A stretch of 51,567 bases of DNA from Deltaproteobacteria bacterium (GCA_025361065.1 JANYAY010000021.1:1-51567), one strand, 5' to 3'; positions 8,869 to 18,104 are shown, counted from the first letter of the stretch. Made by a program: numbers and translations. The notes: generated by a model from the sequence alone, not told the origin.

Positions 8869-9342
8869 ATGAAAGCAGTAAATCCTTTTCCAAGAATAAT
8901 CCTGCTGATTATTTTTTGTATATGTTCTTATTCCTGCATAGGCCCGGTTCCGGTCGATGTGGTAATGATAGACAATGAATTGTTTTTTGTGCTGGAGGAC
9001 GAGCGTGAAATTACCTACCTGGAGGTAAGCACTTTAATAGATAAAAACAAAAGTGGCCCTGATAAATGGAGGTACGAGAATCTTCAGGTGATGTGGTTGC
9101 TTGGTTATGATGTGAAAACAGAGGTTAAGAAAAGAAAATATCTAAAGTTGCAACAAATAAGATATGGACAGAGGTTTGAAGAGTTTCAAATAACAAAAGG
9201 CCCAGTTGAACTGCAAAAAAACGTGGAATATTTTGTCAAAATCAACATGGGAAACAAATTCTCCATAGAAGAATTTATCATCACCAGCGACAACAAAGTA
9301 ATTATGCCCCGGCGAAAAGCTAAAGGGAAAAGTTCAGAATAG
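8869..9342 (+). CDS. Possible lipoprotein of unknown function
   Basis: This product of about 157 residues starts with a hydrophobic signal-like segment ending in CSYSCIGP. SYSC is a weak lipobox, so membrane anchoring through the cysteine is possible but unsure. The rest is basic and beta-rich (for example KRKYLKLQQIRYG) and matches no family I know. A GTG at 8860 in the same frame is an alternative start; I prefer the ATG at 8869. The gene sits between the TPR gene and the second WD40-caspase gene and is lower in G+C than its neighbours. Confidence 0.6.
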   Translation: MKAVNPFPRIILLIIFCICSYSCIGPVPVDVVMIDNELFFVLEDEREITYLEVSTLIDKNKSGPDKWRYENLQVMWLLGYDVKTEVKKRKYLKLQQIRYGQRFEEFQITKGPVELQKNVEYFVKINMGNKFSIEEFIITSDNKVIMPRRKAKGKSSE

Positions 9343-9443
9343 CGGCCAAAGAAATAAAGTAAGATATTGATTATTTAAAGTAAAAGCTTTGGACGAGATT
9401 TAAGCCGTTGTTCAAAAACAACCCGATCAAAAATTATAGCAAA

Positions 9444-9532
9444 CGGCATAAGGAGCCGTAACGAAATAGAGAAAAAGAACAGGTCTTGCCACCCGCATGG
9501 GTGGTTATTTCGTAACGTCTCCTAAGAGGAGA
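9444..9532 (+). promoter_or_regulatory. Layered hairpin leader with sequestered ribosome site
   Basis: The 194-bp gap before the second WD40-caspase gene carries four inverted repeats. Bases 9444-9447 pair with 9455-9458. Bases 9458-9468 pair with 9506-9516 (10 of 11 positions) and enclose a 6-bp GC-rich hairpin, 9489-9494/9499-9504. Finally 9518-9523 pairs with 9527-9532 around a 3-base loop; its right arm contains the Shine-Dalgarno AGGAG (9527-9531), five bases from the ATG. This suggests translational control. I could not match it to a known riboswitch. Confidence 0.55.
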
Positions 9533-9536
9533 AAAA

Positions 9537-12500
9537 ATGTTCAAATTTAAGAGTTTATTTTATACTTTGTCGGTCTGCCTGGGAATTGCTTTTCTGCCAT
9601 CCATAAGTTCATTTACCGCATCTGCTGCGGAAAAGCCTGCCCCGACAAGTAGTAAGCAGCGGCCAGAGATTTTTGTGCAGTTGGGGCATTCCAGTAACGT
9701 AATCGCTATGGCTATCAGTCCTGATGGTCAGCATGTCGTTTCCGGAAGTTCTGATTCAACCATTAAGCTCTGGAATATTCATTTAAAAAAGGAAGTCAGG
9801 ACAATAAAATTAGCAGGGGGTGTCAATTCCGTCCAATTTTCCAGGGATGGCAAACAGGTTTTAACAGGAGATTCTAATGGAGACTTGATTATCTGGGATT
9901 TTGATAATTGGAAAATTCTCAAAAAATTTAAACATTATTCTAAATATGTGGACAACTTTCAATTATCAGCCAGTGGCAAGTACGCCATATCTTCGGGTGC
10001 CAAACTGACTTATTGGGATATTCAAAGCAGCAGAAAAATATTTGACTACCAAGACCCGGCAGAGGCAAACAACAGCAACCAACAAGTTAACTCAATTTTG
10101 TCTAACAGTGGGAAATACATTGCCATTGGCTATTCTATCTTCAGGGAAAAAGGCGATGCTGGGCGAATTGACATTTTCGATGTTGCCACAAAAAGAATAA
10201 AACGAAAATTTCCGGTAATTAATGGATCGCTGACAGGAATAAAATGGTCGCCCAACGATCAGTACATTGCCGGAATTTACAGGGTTGGAGCGGAAGGCGG
10301 CCTATTGAATGTGCAGGACGCGCAAACTGGCAAAATTATCAAAACCATTACCTATGAAAAGGACTCTCCCTGGTCTGTGGATTTCTCTTTAGATGGAAAG
10401 TATTGCGCAATAGGAACATATGGTAAAGTGTTTTTGTATGATGCGGAAACCTGGCAGCAAATCATGGTATTAGAGGGTGGTGGGCCTGTTTCCTTCAGTT
10501 ACGACTCCAATATTTTATTTTATATGAACTACCGGGCTCATGCCTCCGGCAGGACTAGCGAAGCTATTCATATGAAGAATTTAGCTACGGGGGAGATCGA
10601 TTATATTGCACCCTTCATGAACGTTGAATTCTCAACATTTGCCGAGTATACGGACAACAATAAAATATTAGCACTGGGTGATAGGATTATGTCCTGGGAC
10701 ATCCATTCGGGCATGCCTGATTCATCCTTAAAGCTGGATATTGCCGCAGTGAGCAAAGATAAAAATTACGGGATTGAAAGTTATTCCGTAAGCGGCGTGT
10801 GGAAGGGGATAAGGTTATGGGATATCAAAAACAACAAACTCATTTATCACTGGCCAATGGAAGAATATGTCAGCAATTATACATTCAGTCCCGATGGAAG
10901 ATCTGTTATCGCTTCCCATTATGAACCTAACGAAATTTATGTATTTAATCTGCAAGACTTTTCCATCCGGAAATTCAAACATAAATGTGAAAGCTCAATT
11001 CTAAATTTAAGTTTTTTACCTGACGGCAAGAGAGTTATGTCTGTTGTAGAGTCGAGTCATAATAAAGATGAAGATCGAGCCAAGCAGACAATTTGGGATT
11101 TTGCTTCGGGAAATATCTTAAAAGAATTTACCTATTGGAGTTTAACCGGCGCAATTGATGTATCGGAAGATGGAAGATATATCTTGTTAGGCAGCAATTT
11201 TCCTAGCACTAAAGCTGCGGCGCTTGAATATGGTTTTGTCTTGCAGGATGTCGTCACCGGGAAGATATTAAAGACATTTAAAGGACATAGCGAACAAGTA
11301 TCAAGTCTTGCCATTTATGCTAAGAAAATAATCGCCTCTGCTGATGCCCAAGGTGAAATAAAAATCTGGGATTATGTATCCGGGAAATTGATCAAGACAT
11401 TAAAAGGAAATACAATATGGATAAAATCACTAAAGTTCTCCCCGGACGGCAAGAAACTGCTTTATACATCTGCTGATAAAACCATCCGCCTTTGGGACAT
11501 TGCCACAGGGAAAGAGCTTGCCAAGTTTATCAGTTTTACCGACGGGGAGTGGATTACCATCACTCCCGAAGGCTATTTCAATGCCTCGCCGAACGGCGCG
11601 AAATATATCAATGTGCGTGTCGGCAATCAGGTCTATTCCATCGATAATTTCTATGAAAAGTTTTTCAACCCCGTTTATGTCGCATCTGTATTACAGGGCA
11701 AAAAGGTGGAGGCTGTAGCTGATATCCGGAAGGGTATTCTTTCACCGCCGGATGTCCGGATTACCTCGCCCCCTCCCGGCAGTGAATTAAACCAGGACAC
11801 GCTCACCATCACGGTTGTCGCCAAAGACACGGGCGGCGGCATTGACGAAATAAGGCTTTATCACAACGGCAAGGCCATTGGCGATGATAAGAGGGGCATC
11901 CAGATCGTCTCCAAAGGTAGTGAAGCAATTCGGCAATATACCGTTTCGCTGGTGGACGGCCTCAACACCTTCCGGGCGGTAGGATTCAGCAAGGACAGGA
12001 CGGAATCCAATCCTGATGAGCTTGTCGTCAAACTTTCGGCGCCTTCCAAAGATGTCTCCCTGTATGTCTTTGCCGTCGGGATCAACAAGTATAAGAATCC
12101 CGCGTTGAATCTGAATTATGCCGAGCCGGATGCGCGGGGCATCGCCGACTTTTTCAAGCAGCAACGCAAGGGATTATTTAAAAATATTGAGATCAGGGAA
12201 ATCTACAATGAGCAGGCAACAAAGGAAACTATCGTCTCCAGATTAAGTCAGTTGCAGAACACCAACCCGCAGGACGCGGTATTGATCTATCTGGCGGGCC
12301 ATGGCGAGAATATAAATGACAAATGGTATTTTATCCCTCATGAGCTGACCTATCCGGAAAGAGAAGAGGATGTAAAGGCCAAAGGCATTTCCTCTGATGA
12401 ACTGTCGGGATATATCAAGAACATCAAGGCGCAAAAGATTTTGATGCTCATTGACGCCTGCAAATCCGGTGCAGTGCTGATTGCCTTCCGGGGCTTTGAA

Positions 12501-12797
12501 GACCGCAAGGCGCTTTCGCAGCTTTCCCGGTCAACAGGCGTGCATATCGTGGCAGCATCAACCAAAGACCAGTTCGCCGCGGAAGTAAAAGAACTTGGTC
12601 ACGGGGTATTCACCTATACACTGCTGGAAGGTCTCGGCGGCAAAGCGGCAGGTAAAGGCGAAGCTGTGACTGTGAGAAAGCTGATGGGCTATGTGGAAGA
12701 GAATCTGCCGGAAATCACCAAAAAGTATAAACAGGAAGCCCAATATCCCGTGGTGGATTCCCGCGGGATGGATTTCCCGCTGGTTACAGGCAAGTAA
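9537..12797 (+). CDS. Exported WD40-propeller/caspase-like (C14) protein 2
   Basis: The 1086-residue product has the same architecture as the protein at 2849: signal peptide (about 12-30), a WD40 region (about 48-670, several blades degenerate), the linker with GEWITITPEGYFNASP, an Ig-like segment with DTGGGIDEIRLYHNG, and a C-terminal caspase/C14 domain (about 835-1080). His922 in YLAGHGE and Cys975 in LIDACKSG are the expected catalytic pair. Unlike protein 1 it keeps the classical GHG motif but lacks the EF-hand-type loop (KAAGKGEAVT is in its place). A caspase-like peptidase role is inferred. The ATG is preceded by AGGAG inside a hairpin. Confidence 0.92.
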   Translation: MFKFKSLFYTLSVCLGIAFLPSISSFTASAAEKPAPTSSKQRPEIFVQLGHSSNVIAMAISPDGQHVVSGSSDSTIKLWNIHLKKEVRTIKLAGGVNSVQFSRDGKQVLTGDSNGDLIIWDFDNWKILKKFKHYSKYVDNFQLSASGKYAISSGAKLTYWDIQSSRKIFDYQDPAEANNSNQQVNSILSNSGKYIAIGYSIFREKGDAGRIDIFDVATKRIKRKFPVINGSLTGIKWSPNDQYIAGIYRVGAEGGLLNVQDAQTGKIIKTITYEKDSPWSVDFSLDGKYCAIGTYGKVFLYDAETWQQIMVLEGGGPVSFSYDSNILFYMNYRAHASGRTSEAIHMKNLATGEIDYIAPFMNVEFSTFAEYTDNNKILALGDRIMSWDIHSGMPDSSLKLDIAAVSKDKNYGIESYSVSGVWKGIRLWDIKNNKLIYHWPMEEYVSNYTFSPDGRSVIASHYEPNEIYVFNLQDFSIRKFKHKCESSILNLSFLPDGKRVMSVVESSHNKDEDRAKQTIWDFASGNILKEFTYWSLTGAIDVSEDGRYILLGSNFPSTKAAALEYGFVLQDVVTGKILKTFKGHSEQVSSLAIYAKKIIASADAQGEIKIWDYVSGKLIKTLKGNTIWIKSLKFSPDGKKLLYTSADKTIRLWDIATGKELAKFISFTDGEWITITPEGYFNASPNGAKYINVRVGNQVYSIDNFYEKFFNPVYVASVLQGKKVEAVADIRKGILSPPDVRITSPPPGSELNQDTLTITVVAKDTGGGIDEIRLYHNGKAIGDDKRGIQIVSKGSEAIRQYTVSLVDGLNTFRAVGFSKDRTESNPDELVVKLSAPSKDVSLYVFAVGINKYKNPALNLNYAEPDARGIADFFKQQRKGLFKNIEIREIYNEQATKETIVSRLSQLQNTNPQDAVLIYLAGHGENINDKWYFIPHELTYPEREEDVKAKGISSDELSGYIKNIKAQKILMLIDACKSGAVLIAFRGFEDRKALSQLSRSTGVHIVAASTKDQFAAEVKELGHGVFTYTLLEGLGGKAAGKGEAVTVRKLMGYVEENLPEITKKYKQEAQYPVVDSRGMDFPLVTGK

Positions 12798-12875
12798 ACT
12801 GAAGCCGACAGGTGTTTCCCATCGGACGGTTAAAATAAGACAAATTAAGTATCAGACTACCAGTGGAGAATTCCG

Positions 12876-14051
12876 ATGTTAAAAAATAATATAATTGCAC
12901 CGCTTGTAAAATCAGCACTGGCTATCATGCTGCTCACTGTTTTTATGACGCCCCGGGAACTTCTTGCAGCAGAACCGGCGCTAAAATCATGGACTTCACA
13001 AGGTGGGATTTTCTCCGTATCTGTGCCACAGAATTGGCAGCGCAGTGAAGACTTCTACTTCCACGAAGGCGGAGAATACGGCCTGAAATTATGGGCGCCG
13101 GGCGCCAGAGATCTGTCTTATGTTCTCATCGAGTTTGTCTGCCAGGATGCCGAATATAAGACAGCGGAAAAATTCATTTATGAAAAGCTGCACCCGCATA
13201 TGTCTCCAAAGAATGAAGAACGAAGCTCGGTTGCCGATGCGCTGATTTCCGGCAAACAGGCAAAAACATTTACCGTAAAAACCGGGAGATTCCCTCTCCC
13301 CGGTCAGGACACGGCGGAAGTTAAAATTATGAGGAAGTATGTGGTTTTTCCCTTTTCTTCCGGTTTCGGCTTTGCGCTTTATGAAGCGCCCCTGGATCTG
13401 GCCATTAAGTATGAATCAATATTTGACAAGATGGTCCTAAGCTTTAAACCACTGCAACAAAATGTCCGTTCGCAAGATGATGACGGGATTGAAGATGAAG
13501 AATACACCGTGTTCACCGACTTTCTGCAAATCGAAAACAAACAGATAACTGCTGCCAAAGAAGCTACTCTTTCCCCGGAAGAAAAAAATTACCGGCGGCT
13601 TTTAAAAAACTTTGATCTCCCTGCACTGGGCGATGCCTTTATCGTCATCAGCCAGACAACTGCCAACAGCAGAAAATTGGATAAGAAGCTTACTGGTGCT
13701 CTGGGTATTACCAATGAGGCAATAATTGCCGATTATGCAATAAAAAACCAAAAAACATATAAGCTGAAAGATAAATTTTTAGTGCAGAAAAACATCGCCA
13801 TTCTAACGGAAGAAAAGGCAAGGAATATGTTCAGTTCGCGAGGCGGCTTCGCGGAATTCCACAAGAAATATCCTTTTGCTTCCGGTATTATTTATTTCTC
13901 CCGGATTGGTTTTAATAAAGAAAGAACTCAAGCGGTTTTTTATGTTGCCAATCCCGTGGATTCCGAAATGGGCAGGGGCTATATAGTTCTAATGGAAAAG
14001 AATAAAAGCGGCTGGATATTAGTAAATTTTATTAATCTCTGGATCTCTTGA
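12876..14051 (+). CDS. Secreted PsbP-like protein with an extra C-terminal domain
   Basis: The 391-residue product has a signal peptide (cleavage near residue 31), an N-terminal PsbP-like domain (about 38-190; GGIFSVSVPQNWQ, then YGLKLWAPG) paralogous to the protein at 6543, an acidic linker (about 195-210, DDDGIEDEEY), and a C-terminal domain (about 235-391). The last domain has the pattern YPFASGIIYFSRIGFN...TQAVFYVANP...GYIVLMEK...W, a motif I have seen in uncharacterised secreted proteins, where it often carries cysteines that are missing here. Function unknown. It lies 78 bp after the second WD40-caspase gene and closes the cluster. Confidence 0.7.
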   Translation: MLKNNIIAPLVKSALAIMLLTVFMTPRELLAAEPALKSWTSQGGIFSVSVPQNWQRSEDFYFHEGGEYGLKLWAPGARDLSYVLIEFVCQDAEYKTAEKFIYEKLHPHMSPKNEERSSVADALISGKQAKTFTVKTGRFPLPGQDTAEVKIMRKYVVFPFSSGFGFALYEAPLDLAIKYESIFDKMVLSFKPLQQNVRSQDDDGIEDEEYTVFTDFLQIENKQITAAKEATLSPEEKNYRRLLKNFDLPALGDAFIVISQTTANSRKLDKKLTGALGITNEAIIADYAIKNQKTYKLKDKFLVQKNIAILTEEKARNMFSSRGGFAEFHKKYPFASGIIYFSRIGFNKERTQAVFYVANPVDSEMGRGYIVLMEKNKSGWILVNFINLWIS

Positions 14052-14157
14052 TAAGATAACTTTCCTTTCTCTTTATTTAAAGGTAGTTTCCTTACAGGCA
14101 TGGAGGCTTGAATTATGAAAGACCTTTTGATAAACTCCCCTCATCAACCAGGAAGAA

Positions 14158-15198
14158 ATGGATTTAAAAATGGACGAAAAAACAACAAGAAACTACATGG
14201 GATATTTCGGCGGCAAGCGCGGCGCCGAGAGGAATCCTACCGGTTACCAGCGCCGGGATGACGGCAATCACTTTTACTTGAGCAAAGATTATTATGAGTG
14301 GTGGTATGTCGATGCCTCCTTTGACAACGGCTACCACATGGTGGCAACATTTCATCATATGAACATGTTTTTGAAGCCCATCGTTCCCTCCATCCAGATC
14401 ATGATCTACAAGCCGGATGGAACCCAGGTAAGCCGGTATGCCTTGATCAAACCGGAGGAAAACTACGCCGGAGCGGACTGGTGTGACGTGCGGATGGGAG
14501 AAAACAGGCTCCGGGACATGGGAGATGGAACATACGAAATGTATGTGATGATCAACAAGGTCGGAATCCGGCTGAAGATGACCAATATCGTCCCGGGCTG
14601 GAGACTGGGATCAGGCACGGGGTACAGAAATGAGGAAACCGGCGATGTGGCGGGATGGGCGGTGGCGGTTCCCTATGGCCAGGCCGAAGGGGAAATCTAC
14701 CTGAAGGATGAAACGATAAAAGTCACGGGAGCTGTTTACCATGATCATAACTGGGGAAATTTTCCCCTCCATAAGATGTGCAAAAAATGGTATTGGGGAC
14801 GCCTGCACGGGAAAAAGTACACCATCGATTACGCCCATACGTTCGCCAAGCCGGACGATGCACCGGACATGGGCCAGCTCATGATTGCCAGAGGAAAGGA
14901 AATTGTCCTTTCCTCGACAATTATGGATACCCTGCTTGAAGATGTCATTAAAGATGAAAAAACCGGGCAGGAATATGCAAAGAAATTGACTATAACCGGA
15001 GATGTCCTCGGGGTGGAATTTCAACTTACAATCCAGACAAAGCGGCTGGTGGAAACGATGCAGCTTCCCAAATCGGTTCCGTGGGATCAATATTATTTCC
15101 GTTTCCTTGCTGATTACTCGTTGGATATAAAAATTGATGGCGTGCGGGAAAGCGAAGAAGGAGAACTGCTTCATGAATACATGGTTCTCAATCCATAG
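14158..15198 (+). CDS. CrtC/AttH-like lipocalin-type hydratase family protein
   Basis: The 346-residue protein shows the signature of the CrtC/AttH (hydroxyneurosporene synthase-like) double-lipocalin family: an early EWWYVDA motif (about residue 47) and YHDHNWG (about 194-200) with the conserved His/Asp cluster. Members include carotenoid 1,2-hydratases and Diels-Alderase-like enzymes, and all bind hydrophobic ligands. There is no signal peptide. No carotenoid gene is visible nearby, so a carotenoid substrate is doubtful. CAGGAAG before the ATG at 14158 supports this start; an ATG at 14170 is an alternative. A 42-codon out-of-frame ORF with its own GGAGG (14115) overlaps the start. Confidence 0.8.
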   Translation: MDLKMDEKTTRNYMGYFGGKRGAERNPTGYQRRDDGNHFYLSKDYYEWWYVDASFDNGYHMVATFHHMNMFLKPIVPSIQIMIYKPDGTQVSRYALIKPEENYAGADWCDVRMGENRLRDMGDGTYEMYVMINKVGIRLKMTNIVPGWRLGSGTGYRNEETGDVAGWAVAVPYGQAEGEIYLKDETIKVTGAVYHDHNWGNFPLHKMCKKWYWGRLHGKKYTIDYAHTFAKPDDAPDMGQLMIARGKEIVLSSTIMDTLLEDVIKDEKTGQEYAKKLTITGDVLGVEFQLTIQTKRLVETMQLPKSVPWDQYYFRFLADYSLDIKIDGVRESEEGELLHEYMVLNP

Positions 15199-15256
15199 TC
15201 GACCGGCGCACGAAGAACACGCATCATACTAATGCGAGAATAATAAAGGGGTATAC

Positions 15257-16243
15257 ATGGAATCAATCCATCAGATGGGGATCGCTTGTATTATAGCATT
15301 GCAGGGACTGGGCGGATGGCTGGAAATACCGATGAAGCTGTTTTCCTTCCTGGGATCGGAAGTATTCTTCCTGCTGGCCCTGCCAATTATCTACTGGAGC
15401 ATCAATGCCAATGCCGGTTTACGAATCGGCATGATTTTGCTGGTCTCCGGCAGCCTGAATGACACCCTGAAACTTGCATTCCATGGTCCGCGACCATTCT
15501 GGTTTTCCACACAGGTGCACGCCTTTTCGTCCGAAACTTCTTTCGGCGTCCCTTCAGGACATTCCCAAATTGCCGTAAGCCTTTGGGGCATGGCGGCATC
15601 ACTGGTGGGGCGTCCCTGGGCATGGGCAGTGGCGGTTTTTCTCATTTTCCTGATCGGACTCTCCCGCCTTTATCTTGCGGCTCATTTCCCGCATGATGTC
15701 TTGACCGGCTGGGCGCTGGGAGCGCTGGTGCTGCTGGCTTTTTTACGCTGGTGGGATGCTGTTGCCGCCTGGGCGAAAAAGAAGTCTCCACGTCAGCAGG
15801 TCGGGTTGGCCTTCGCCCTCTCGATGGCGATGCTGGCAATCGAGGCAATTGCCTTCGGTTCATTGCGCGGATGGGTGATGCCCGCCGAATGGCTGACGAA
15901 TGCGAAGATGGCCGGAGCAGATCCGCTTCCGGCACCCGTATCGCTTAACGATGCCGTTACATTTGCTGCGGCCCTGTTTGGTATGCTGGCCGGTATGGTC
16001 TGGATGGATTTCCGGGGCGGATATGCTGCTGATGGGGGATTCGGGCAAAGGATATTGCGCCTTTTGCCCGGGTTGGCAGGCATTCTGATTTTGTATCTTG
16101 GTCTGCGGGCGATATTTCCCCGCGGAGAATCGTTGGTCCCCTATGTATTGCGCTACCTGCGGTTTGCCCTCATAGGTTTGTGGATTTCTGCAGGCGCGCC
16201 CTGGTTATTCATGAAACTTAAACTTGCCCGGAGGAGCCGATAA
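15257..16243 (+). CDS. PAP2 superfamily membrane phosphatase
   Basis: This 328-residue integral membrane enzyme has the three PAP2 phosphatase motifs in order: K72 through R79-P80 (KLAFHGPRP), P99-S100-G101-H102, and S136-R137 through H143 and D147 (SRLYLAAHFPHD). It probably removes phosphate from a lipid phosphate such as undecaprenyl diphosphate or phosphatidic acid, with the active site facing the periplasm. After the catalytic half there are about four more membrane segments (about 185-325), an extension seen in some PAP2 proteins of unknown role. The start at 15257 follows AAAGGGG. No operon link is clear. Confidence 0.88.
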   Translation: MESIHQMGIACIIALQGLGGWLEIPMKLFSFLGSEVFFLLALPIIYWSINANAGLRIGMILLVSGSLNDTLKLAFHGPRPFWFSTQVHAFSSETSFGVPSGHSQIAVSLWGMAASLVGRPWAWAVAVFLIFLIGLSRLYLAAHFPHDVLTGWALGALVLLAFLRWWDAVAAWAKKKSPRQQVGLAFALSMAMLAIEAIAFGSLRGWVMPAEWLTNAKMAGADPLPAPVSLNDAVTFAAALFGMLAGMVWMDFRGGYAADGGFGQRILRLLPGLAGILILYLGLRAIFPRGESLVPYVLRYLRFALIGLWISAGAPWLFMKLKLARRSR

Positions 16244-16374
16244 CGCCCCGGACACCCTCTTCCCGGTCAGGACAAACCGGGGTAAGCAGCAATATCCATC
16301 CGGAAGGCAAAATGAACCCCTTATCCGGCAATTGAGCAGTAATAATTTATTGTTTTTTAGAGAATGGATTGACT

Positions 16375-18033
16375 ATGAGCAAAAGTAAAAAAATTTATGT
16401 AATCGGGCATAAAAATCCCGATACTGACTCAATTGTATCGGCTATTGCCTATGCCCGATTAAAGAACGAGCTCGGTTTTCAAAACTGCTTCCCGGCCCGC
16501 GCGGGAAAAATCACTGATCAAACCGGCTATGTCTTAAACAGGTTCGGATTTGAGCCTCCCGAGCTTATAGCCGATCTCATTCCAAAAGTTGAAAACTATA
16601 TGAGTTTTCAGCCGGTGACGATTTCTTTGAACACCCCACTTTGGCATGCCCTCGCAATTCTCAACAGCAATAATTTTAAAATGCTGCCAATTGTCGATGG
16701 AGACAATCGTTATGTCTCTCTTCTGCACTATAATGCTTTCGCGAAATTTCTGATCACCAACATTCATCCGATAATGAAAATTGCAATTCCCACCTCTATC
16801 CATCATCTCATTGCGGTGCTCACAGCCAAGCCGGTGGTGGTGTTTGACGAGCAGAAGATCTTTAATGCCCAAGTCTGTATTGCGGCATATGATATCGAAT
16901 CTTTCAAGGAACACATCTCCACACTCTCTACTGATGGCCTGATCGTGACAGTCGGAGACCGTTGCGAAATCCAGCGATACGTGATTGAACAGAAGGTGCA
17001 TGCTCTGATAGTCACGGGCAATAAAACAGTGTCGGATGAAATAAAAGAGCTCGCCGGGAAAAACGGGGTCTCTCTTCTGTTGTCTCCGTTTGATACCTCA
17101 GTTACATCAATGCTTATCTTCTATTCGACTCCGGTTCGATATGTCGGTGATAAATCCGTTAAGCCGGTGAAGAGAACCGAGTATATCGATAATATCCGCG
17201 AAGTGTTTTTCGGATCGGTCTCCAAATCAATATGTGTTGTCGACGAAGGAAACGGTGTTATCGGTGTTATTACCTGGAGCGATCTTCTCGAGGAATTAGA
17301 CACGGAAGTGATTATGGTCGATCATAATGAAGTTTCCCAGGCTGTAACTGGCTTGCAGTATTGCAAAATACTCGAGATAATAGATCATCACAGGCTCGGA
17401 AATATCCATACATCATATCCGATCACATTTATTAATAAGCCGGTTGGCTCAACCTCTACCATAATCGCTTCCTTGTATCGCGATTACGGAGTTCCCTTGA
17501 AAAAGGAGATCGCTTCCCTGCTCCTGGCGGGCATTCTCTCCGATACGATCATTCTACGCTCGGATACAACGACGGAAATTGACCGTTCAATGGCGAAGCA
17601 TCTTGCAGAAATCGGATCTCTTTCCATCGCCGAATTCGGAAGAGACATCATGACCTTCGCATCGCTAGTCAGCAAAAGACCGGCCAACGAAATTATCGAC
17701 ATGGATATGAAGAAGTATGAAGAGGGAAAATGCGTATTCACGATAAGCCAGATCGAGGTAAGTTCTGTGGCCGAAATCCTCGACAAAAGAAATGATATTC
17801 TGACAGAGCTGGAGCGAATAAGAAGCATGTATTCGTATTATTTCTCGGCTCTCCTGGTTACCGATATTACGAAGCTCGATAGTGTGTTGTTTATAGCGGG
17901 CGACATGATTTTTATATCCAAACTGGGGTATAAAAAAATGGATGAAGGACAGTTCTTTCTCAAGGGTCTGCTCTCCCGAAAGAAACAACTCGTCCCCCTG
18001 CTGGTCGAAATTATCAAGAAGAATTTGAGGTAG
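16375..18033 (+). CDS. ppaC: Family II Mn-dependent inorganic pyrophosphatase with CBS/DRTGG insert
   Basis: It hydrolyses pyrophosphate in the cytoplasm. The DHH-family metal motifs are all present: GHKNPDTDS near the N-terminus, VDHNE (about 316), IDHH (about 337), KPVGSTST, and LSDT in the middle. The C-terminal DHHA2 domain ends with the substrate-binding SRKKQ. Between motifs 1 and 2 a regulatory insert of about 250 residues contains a first CBS domain (about 72-130), a DRTGG-like domain (about 135-245) and a second CBS domain (about 255-310). In the known family this insert binds adenine nucleotides and controls activity. The ATG at 16375 is chosen over a TTG at 16369 because the protein normally starts just before KKIYVIGH. 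Confidence 0.93.
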   Translation: MSKSKKIYVIGHKNPDTDSIVSAIAYARLKNELGFQNCFPARAGKITDQTGYVLNRFGFEPPELIADLIPKVENYMSFQPVTISLNTPLWHALAILNSNNFKMLPIVDGDNRYVSLLHYNAFAKFLITNIHPIMKIAIPTSIHHLIAVLTAKPVVVFDEQKIFNAQVCIAAYDIESFKEHISTLSTDGLIVTVGDRCEIQRYVIEQKVHALIVTGNKTVSDEIKELAGKNGVSLLLSPFDTSVTSMLIFYSTPVRYVGDKSVKPVKRTEYIDNIREVFFGSVSKSICVVDEGNGVIGVITWSDLLEELDTEVIMVDHNEVSQAVTGLQYCKILEIIDHHRLGNIHTSYPITFINKPVGSTSTIIASLYRDYGVPLKKEIASLLLAGILSDTIILRSDTTTEIDRSMAKHLAEIGSLSIAEFGRDIMTFASLVSKRPANEIIDMDMKKYEEGKCVFTISQIEVSSVAEILDKRNDILTELERIRSMYSYYFSALLVTDITKLDSVLFIAGDMIFISKLGYKKMDEGQFFLKGLLSRKKQLVPLLVEIIKKNLR

Positions 18034-18104
18034 CGGAGATCAGGTTCTCGGCGTAAAGGCCGGAATATTTTTTAAAGCGACTTCTCTGCGAAAGGTATTG
18101 TAAT

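Noticed and set aside
2849-12797. WD40-caspase genes as an anti-phage defence island
   Set aside because: The proteins carry signal peptides and lack any adjacent nuclease, reverse transcriptase, restriction or CRISPR component, so a cytoplasmic defence role is not supported by the sequence.
16249-16285. CCCCGG/CCGGGG pairing after the PAP2 gene as a terminator
   Set aside because: Only 6 bp with a loop of about 25 bases and no T-run; likely chance in GC-rich sequence.
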